Shown here one piece after another: positions 9,601 to 18,600 of a stretch of DNA of 25,273 bases. The stretch comes from Priapulus caudatus (Eukaryota > Priapulida > Priapulimorpha > Priapulimorphida > Priapulidae). The stretch covers positions 255,630-280,902 of the forward strand of contig NW_014577093.1 in assembly GCF_000485595.1 (NCBI RefSeq), given 5' to 3'. Each line of letters begins with the position of its first letter. The first letter of the stretch is position 1. The notes beneath the pieces were generated by a model. The model had not been told where the DNA came from, ran no database searches, and saw only the letters and a program-made list of their open reading frames with translations. The translations under genes were made by a program, and so were the position numbers.

Positions 9601-12600
9601 CACACGTCCTCATCCTCCCCCAGCTGCACCTGCAAACATGACAGCAATGTCACACGTCCTCATCCCCCAGCTGTGCCTGCAAACATGACAGCAATGTCAC
9701 ACGTCCTCATCCTCCCCCAGCTGCACTGCAAACCTGACAGCAATGGTCACACGTCTCATCCTCCCCCAGCTGCCGCCTGCAAAACATGACAGCAATTGTC
9801 AACACGTCCATCCTCCCCCAGCTGTGCCTGCAAACATGACAGCAATGTCACACGTTCTGCACAGTTCATCGACAGGTGTGCTTGGACGAAACCCCCTGTT
9901 TATTTACGTCTATTTTTTTGCATTGTACGACTCAAGTACTGTCGCACGATCGTATGTCTCTAGATGTCACGTACTGCAGAGCCCATCGACAGTATTGCTT
10001 GGGACGAAAACCCGTTTATTTACTTCTACTTTTTGCTTTGTATGACTTTAAGTTCGACGAACATAAAACAATTAAAGTGTGTATTATCGCAAATGTATCC
10101 ATACTGATTTATTATAATATGCTACGCTCTTATAGATTTGTTCTTGGTAATATGACATGAGAAAGGAGATTCACAAGATGGTGAGAATGCCAAGAAAAAA
10201 GATTGGCATCTTAAATACATAGAAAGAAATCGATGAGAGGGTTAAACTAACGTGATCCCAAATCCAGGGTTTGCACTTGCTGCCCTTTATCCAAGATTAG
10301 ATTCCTCATAGGTGATATAATTAATTAATTCATAAGTTTATATTAATTTATAAATAATTCATTAATAATTAATTAATTAAGGCATTATCGTGGGAGGTTG
10401 CATACCTCCATGAACGTGTTGAGGTTAACGTAGTCTCTTGTTGTTCTCGAATGCCCCACCGACCCTGTCTTCTGCAGTTGATTCTGCCACGGTATCCACT
10501 CAGTAAGAGACAGCTTTTGCTGTTTTCCTGCCACCGATACATCCCGATCCTATTGTTGTTGGAAAACAACAAAAAGTTGGAAATGTTCAGCGAAGTTTAA
10601 TCACAAACTAGTTGTCAAGACAGCAGAGAATGAAACATCTAACGTATGTTTTGGCAAAAAAATACTTTGTGCATAGCAACTACATTATGTTCTGTTGTTA
10701 ATTCAGATGATGATTACAAATTCCACATAACCGTTTTGCAATACATGCTAATAATTAATTTTTTTATAAACACTGAATCGTTCATAACTGTTTAACCTTC
10801 AACCTTTATTTTATAAAAGATCATTTGGATGTCTGTTAACAAAACAAGACAGGGGAGAGACTTCCAAAGAAGCTGTTCACAATTACCAACACTAGCATAT
10901 GCACACAAACTGTACTCTGGAGAAAGAGATCAACACCAGACGGATATGACAATTCTTGAATCGTACCCTATCCTAATCTGATTACACCAGTTACATCATG
11001 CTCCCCCTCACCATCTCATTCTCACTGTATGACTTCAGGGATATCCATCTTGGGCGCCGAGGCAAGACAGCAACATCGCTGTCTGGAACCTGGAAGTTTT
11101 CACCCCAATATGCCAACTCTTCTTCCGTGAGAAACTCTCCTTCTTGCTTAGCTGCAGTGACGCCATGCATGGAAAAAGTTCAGATGTTGCACATGTGCGT
11201 GGTAGCATTGAATATAACGGTTAGGTAAATAGTAAGCTGTACACACACACGCATGCACGCACGCACACACGCACGCACGCACACACACACACTCACATAC
11301 GTACACACACCCACACACACACGTACACACACGCACACACACACACACACACACGTACACACACTCGCACACATGCACGTATGCACACACACGTCACTTA
11401 CCCTTTTTAGCAAACAGCCCCAACACATTCGCGCTGCCGGCGCGACCTTCCTGCCTCGACCCATCGCCACCTCTCCTCCTCCTCCCCTTCCTCTGCTGCT
11501 TCTCATCCTCCTCCTCCTGCGGTGCAATCGCCACGGTCATGTGCATCTTGTGCACGGCGGGCGTGAGACCGCGCGGCAGCATGCGGGGATTGGCAGCGAG
11601 CATGAGACGCTTGCCGCGGCAGCCGGCCAGCAGAGCGCGGTGAACGCTGCGCTTGCTCTGCTGGCTCGTGTTATACGTCTGAAAGCAACACGTCTCAGAG
11701 TTACTCCCGCGGTCGCGTCGTCGCCGCGCATTACAGGAGATTACGGGAGCGTCAGATATGCAGTGTCGCTCAAGCCACAATTAAAAAAATCTTTGTTTGC
11801 CCTCACCCGACTTAGGCTGAAAAGTTTGGGTAGGTAGGTAGGCTTCTCTTTTTTGAGGGGGGTCTTTTTACAAATTTAGCATGGTGTCTACATGGTATGC
11901 TTGTGTGGAGGTACCTTTTATGTTGAATGTTTGTTATTCTTTGTACATATAATGTATTGCTTACAGATTTATATAATGTACAGTAATACAATTTGTAAAA
12001 AAAAAGATTGGGAAAAGTCAATAAAAAATTCGGAGAAAATAAAAAAAATAAAAAAATAAAGAGTCGGCTCCTTTTTGGCGGGTCGGTCGGGTGAGGGCAA
12101 ACAAATAATATTTTTATTATGACCTCATTGCATGTGAGAGTTGCGTGAACTGGTAACATGATAAATGAGGGCATCTCCACACGTCACCGCAGACGCAGAG
12201 GGACGCTCACTTGTTTACAGATGTGATACTTACACGCTCGCCACGTATACGAATCGAGTGAATCGTAAAATCGTAAATGAATTAATCCCTAAGCATCCTA
12301 GTAATGTGGGGATGCTTACGTTTAATAATGTGATGCTTATATTCGCCCGTCATGCATGTGTATCGCATGAGTAATGATATGGTAGACGAGAGAATCTTCG
12401 TACGTCTTAGTAACACACGAATTCACATGTTTCCTGACATAATAGTTATATTCACTCACCATACGCGCGTATCACACTTGGTAAACGAAGGAATCTCTGC
12501 ATGTCGTTATAACCTGGGGTATAGCATCTAGGGAAGAGTAATACTCTACATTTGACACTCGTTTACTGTACTATAGTACATTTTCTCACCTGCTCCTCCT

Positions 12601-15600
12601 TGCCCTCGGTGACCAGCATGACTATCTTCCCTTGGCGTTTCCTTCCTGTTCGACCCATACGCTGCACCAGCCTAAAGTTACCAAAACCCAACGAACCTTT
12701 TAGCAGCGAGTAATGGACTACCCAACATTTTAATAAAAGGAATAAAAAGGAAAAGGAAAACGCTACTTGTCCTATAGCGGGGGTCCATGGGTTATGCACG
12801 TAATTGGTTCCAAATTTCATTCGTAAGGCGAACCCGGAACTCAACCGATTTGAAAAACGCGGCATTTGTTTATTCATCCGAATAGGGGTATGGAACAATA
12901 ATTGCTTACGTAAATATAAAATATAATCAACATAAATAACATATAAACTGTGCAAAATTTCAGACGTTCACAACTCAGGATATTACCAAACTTATGAACA
13001 ACTAATAACACTGCCGTGAAACCTAACGAAATGCATATTAATGAGTCTTAATTACGCTTGTCTCCTCGTCAGTCAACGGTCATGCATTCTGCGCTATGTT
13101 CGTGGGCTACATTCTCTACCTGGTGGGACTCTTGTGAGCGTCGTAGCAGACGATGAGGTCGACATCGCCTATGTCCAGGCCTTCTTCCCCGACGCAGGTC
13201 GCGACGATCGTGTTGTAGCCGCCCTCGCGGAACTCTCTCACCACCTGTAGAACAGCACGAGTAAGCAGTAGCTGTAAGAAGCCAGCGATGGAACTGCTCC
13301 CTCCGATACGCCGCGTGGGGCGATGGGATGCATAAATCTCTCCACGTTCTTACTGTTACAGATGCTTATACAGGGGTTAGCCACTGATCTCTTCATCCAG
13401 GCAATATAACGACGCCGATAAGATTGTTGTTGAAAACGATGCCAGAAAGATGGATTCGACGGTGGAAAGTAGTGAGGTAAACGCTTGCACTTACTTAAAG
13501 CGATTGCACGCAAAAATTTTCGAAAAAACATGTATAATTACTAATTTTTAATGAATGCCAATCGTTTACCAATGAATTACCAATTGTTTAAATGTTAACC
13601 AATTTAATTGCCGCAAGATATTCACGTGAACGCCCGCACAGCGACAGCAAGAGTGAGACAGTGACAGCGACAGCAAGAGTGAGACAGTGACAGTGACAGC
13701 AAGAGTGAGACATTGACAGCGACAGCAAGAGTGAGACAGCAACAGCGAGACTGAGAGTGAGAGTGAGAGCTGGGGAGGGACGCACCTTCATCTGTTCCTT
13801 CTGGGTGACACCCTTCGTGGACTTGCTGGCGGTGGACTGACCGACGAAGCTCATCACGCGCACGGTGGGTGCGTGTCGACGCAGCACGGCCGCGATCTCC
13901 GCCACGCTGTCACGATACTGAGAGAAGATCATCACCCTCGTGTTCGCTACGAGAAAAATTAACTCTTCAGCTATTATTATAAAATTATATAATATAAATC
14001 AGTGGTTGTTAACCTGTGGTCTATGGACCCCTTTGGGGTCAGTGGATGGGCTTCAGGGGGTCCGTGAACCAGGCGCATGCAAAATTATGTATTTATGTGC
14101 TTATGTGCATTTTTCTGGGGAGGGGCCCATAGCTTTCACCAGATTCTCAAAGGGGTCCATGATTCAAAGGAAGTTAAGAACCACTGATATAAATAAAATT
14201 ATCGCTGAACATTTCCCGGATGGAAACGGACGCGGCGAGAATCGCCCGACTAATCCTAATGTGTGGAGTGAGTGATTCAAGGAGTGTGCCGACAGTTACG
14301 CTAGGTCTCTGTAATAAAATAAAACTTATCAGTATCACATCTGTAATAACGTTTTAACAATTACTAGTTGTGTTCAGTTTTAACATATTTTCATCATTAT
14401 TTTGACCTAATTTCGGTTCATTTCTAACTGCTCTATCAATTTCTCCTTTTTCCTACTTGATTAAGTTCCCTTATGCCCAGCCAATAACTAATTACGTATA
14501 TATCTCTAACATGTGTTCCATTGATCATTCATTGCTATCTAACGTTACAGCTCACTAACCTGACTGGTTCTGACGGAAGTGGTCGACTACAATCTTCTCC
14601 AGCTTCTCTATTTTCGGATGGCTGTAGATGCGTGGTGACGCTAGCGTCCCGGCGAGGGAAGCACCTGCAAAGTCAGCGTGCATCAATAAAGTGATTACGT
14701 CACAGTAACTAGTAAAAGTTGTTAAAAAAATGTCCACTTTTTTGCAAAATGTAAGTGATACTGTTAACTTTTTATGGTTAAATTGCTGCATTATACTTCT
14801 TATTTTGTTATTCCATTCGATGTGAACAAACACCCATGACTCATACATAGCCCATAGCAAGCATTTAATATCATGATCAATATATCAAATCGCCCAGATT
14901 TTTTTTATTTTTAACTAGTTGAAGAACAATCTTATCGGGTAAGAACTTGAGGATACATTTAGTGCCGTTATTACTTACTTTTCATGTAAAAAATTGCAAC
15001 CTAATTTTTTTAAATATACACTACAGAAAATTCGTGACGTAGTCAATGAAAGATGAGAGCGAAACTGGTGCACGTCGTCAGGAACATCATGAGTACTTAC
15101 GACATCGAATCCAAGATGGCATAACTTTCGAAATGGAGTGCTGGGCAAGGGTCATGGCATTACAGACTTTACTGGAACACGATTCTGAAGATAGATGATC
15201 GGGGAGAATGCTGGAGAAGAACACTAGGGGAGGATACTGGGGAAGGATATTGGGGGAAGGAAACCAGGGAAGGATGCTGGATGAGGATGCTGAGGAGGGA
15301 TGCTACAGGAGCATATGTTGAGGGGTCAGGTGTGCTGTGCTTACCTGCGCGAGTGGCTTGTGATGCACGATTGTTGTCTACCTGTGACGACGACACGCTG
15401 TACTTGGCTTGCACGTGCTCCATGATCTCAATGAAGGCCTGATTACGCATCAGCTCAGCACGTGTTCTCGGGTTGCTCTTGACGCCTTCTAATATTCCCT
15501 GATAACAACACGAGCACTTCCCCCTTAGCTTTATACGAAGAAGAGGGCTAGGTGTAAACTGCGGGGGTGCAGTTCCAGTGGGTTAGCTAACTGGGGATTC

Positions 15601-18600
15601 AGTGAAGACATTTGAACCAATGTTAGCAATGAACAACTGGGTTAAACTAATAGTAAACTACAAACCTAACAGAGATATGATGTAGAGAGTGGGAGAGAGA
15701 GCATACATTACTGTTCATACATATCGAGTTAGAGCATCAGAGTTAAAATATTGGTGTTATTAAACATCATAAGAGATGAAAAGTGGCTAAAGAGATGTGG
15801 GAAAAGAGAGGGTAGGACAAGAGCTTGTGAGAGAACGCTTGCAAATATCACCAGTGAGCCTGGTGCTGTTTCAATTTATGCCGATACCATGAATAACTGG
15901 TGTAATCTACAAGGCAGAACGTTCATTCATACATACTTGCAGAAAATTGTGGAAAGACTTGATTCCGTGGAGCACGAGCAATTCTAGGCCGTGATAAAGA
16001 CTCGTGCACATCGCAAAATCGCCCTCCACCGTGCCATACTGGCCCCTCGGCAACGACGACGGCGGGTTCTGCCGAAACTCCTCACGTGCGCGAAGCAGCT
16101 GGAACTTGGAGAGGCTGAGCAGGTTGTTACAGCGCAGCACGTAATTATTGCTGAGTCTCCTGACGACCACGCCCACCACCTAGGTTTTTTGCGACAAAAA
16201 ACATCATGAAACGATTTTTAACGCTGTTGCGATAGCAATGTTTGCTTGCGAATGACTGAACCATGGTGATTTAGCTGTAATACTATATGCTGTGTTCGCA
16301 CTGTACAAAGCTAAAATATATTCATGCTGCATAACACTATACTCTGTATTCACAGCATATAATACTAAGCTGCATTGACAAACCAGAAGGAAATCCAGAG
16401 AACGCGGGAGAGAGCGAGACAACCCGACCAGGCGCGCACGTGCGACTCTGGTGTCGGCGTGTTGCCATGACGACAACCCGACCCATCATGTGCACCACTG
16501 TCGTGTCAGCGTGTTGCCATGACGACAACCCGACTCATCACGCGCACCGCTATAGCATCAGCGCGTTGCCGCGACGACAATTAACCCGACCTATCACGCA
16601 CGCCGCTATAGCGTCGGCGCGTTGCCATGACGACAAACCGACCCATCACGCGCACCACGATAGCGTTGGTGAATTGCCGTGACGACAACGTGCCTCATCA
16701 CGCGCGCCACTATAGCGTCGGTGCGTTGCCGTGGCGACGGCGCACCTGCAGGTACTTGTCTCGCAGCGCGGTGAGCTCGGGTCCGAGCGAGACGACGTGT
16801 TTCTCGACGAGACGCTCGTGCGTGTACGGCGTGATGTCGGGCGAGTCATCGCTGCGCAGCTCCACGTGCGAGACGAGCAGGTTCGTGAGCACCTGCTGCA
16901 CCACCTGGTGGCAGAGAAACACAACGCCGCTGACGGACACAACGTGCAACACCGTAACAGAAGATCAGTAGCTGTATCTCGCTTGGCTTTGAGGTTTATA
17001 ATTGTATTAATTATTATTAATACTATTTTTTTTATTAGTAGTAGTAGTAGTATTTAGTATTATTATTATTGCTATCATTATTATTATAAGTACTATTATC
17101 ACCAATGAATAGCTTTGTTATGAACAAAGGCATAGTGGTTCTACAACCAGGTTTACTGGTAGTCTAGGTGTATATAAACTAACTACCAAACAAATTACTA
17201 AGTATATTTTACCTTTAGGTCACCACCAGGTGTTGCACTGAGTGCTAGCATTCTGAATTGCTTATTATAGATATGTAGTTCTCTGACAACCTGCATACAA
17301 AAACTCATGTATTCATCAATACAAAATTATCAAATTTTCCACATATTGCGCTTTCACAAACCGTAACAAGTGAAAGCACACATGTCTATGTAGAAATATT
17401 ATCATATAGAATATTATATGGCGAGACTATTCGCTGATTCCACTCTATATGGCCACGTTCTGTAATACCCTAAACACGTACACTACGTATGCATATGCAT
17501 GCACACGCACACATGCATGCACTCACATGCATACGCATACAGGGCACGACAATTGCCACAGGCAGAAGTGATGGCAAAACCTGTTGGTGCCCTCCTTACT
17601 TGCCATCGTGCCTATGAAAAATGGTGGATACCCTTCGCAATAAACTACCATGGCTGCTCTACCTAATTTGCCACCAAGCTCTTCCCACGAATTCCATGTA
17701 GAATATATACATATGTATATATATATATATATATATCAGGAGTAGATAATAGGGAGGAGTGTGNNNNNNNNNNCTCCATCCATTCATACATCCATCCATC
17801 CATCCATCCATTCCTCCATCCATTCATACATCCATGCATCCAACCATCCATCCATCCATCCATCTATCCATGGACCACTAAACAAGCCACACCAATAAGT
17901 ACGTATACTAATACACAGATACCCTACTTCTAGTATAGTAGTAAAAGTGGAACCACCCACTAACAAATTTCTCAATTATTTAATAAACAGATAAATATCT
18001 GATACATACACATGCAGCGATGTATTGTTTTATATAGTTGTGATCACACAGATCACTCGAATGTGAGCTCTAGCATGTCTATAAGCCCACCTGTCATCTC
18101 TATGGTATCTGATTGTGGTATTCCCATCACATCATAGCATGCCTTTCTCTGTTGAGCAACAAGTGGTCTAGTCGGCGCCATGAACACAATTTTACCTGAA
18201 AGTATATCAGAATAACGTATAACATCTGTCATTACAATGCACGTAGCATTATCCAAGATCACAAGCGAAGAAATAATAAAGCAGCTGCCAACAACTGCAA
18301 CAACAAGTGACGATCGCACTGCATCATGTCACATCGTTCATCTACACACGCTCTCCATGCGCCAATTTGCAGCAACCGCTCCAGCCGACTCATCAGCTAT
18401 GTATCGCACAGCTATGCTCAAAGGCGTAGCCAGGAATTTGGATTGGGGGGGTCCTCGAGTGAGTAACAAGCAAGGTTTGGTGGCCTGAAATTTTTTTCAT
18501 GAGTTAAATGTAAAAATAGTGCTTTAAAATCAATTTAGACTCTGTTTTGTTGACAATACTATTTCTTCTGCAGCTCTTTTGTTTGGATTTTTTAATTTTT

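Larger units (their letters stand above)
8770..13053. repeat. Duplicated block, copy B (coding-intact)
   Basis: This is the partner of 1-4507. It carries the four FANCM exons 12671-12590, 11678-11402, 11151-11012 and 10549-10406, all with open frames and consistent phases. Its intron parts still differ from copy A by many short indels. It is continuous on the right with the motif V exon, which is single-copy. Confidence 0.93.

Noticed and set aside
8616-9855. CRISPR-like regular repeat
   Set aside because: Units abut without unique spacers, and the DNA is from an animal genome; it is a plain minisatellite.
13041-13250. Plus-strand frame of 69 aa
   Set aside because: Exact antisense of the motif V exon.
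17663-17975. WMDGWMD frames around the gap
   Set aside because: Translated (CATC)n repeat running through N bases.
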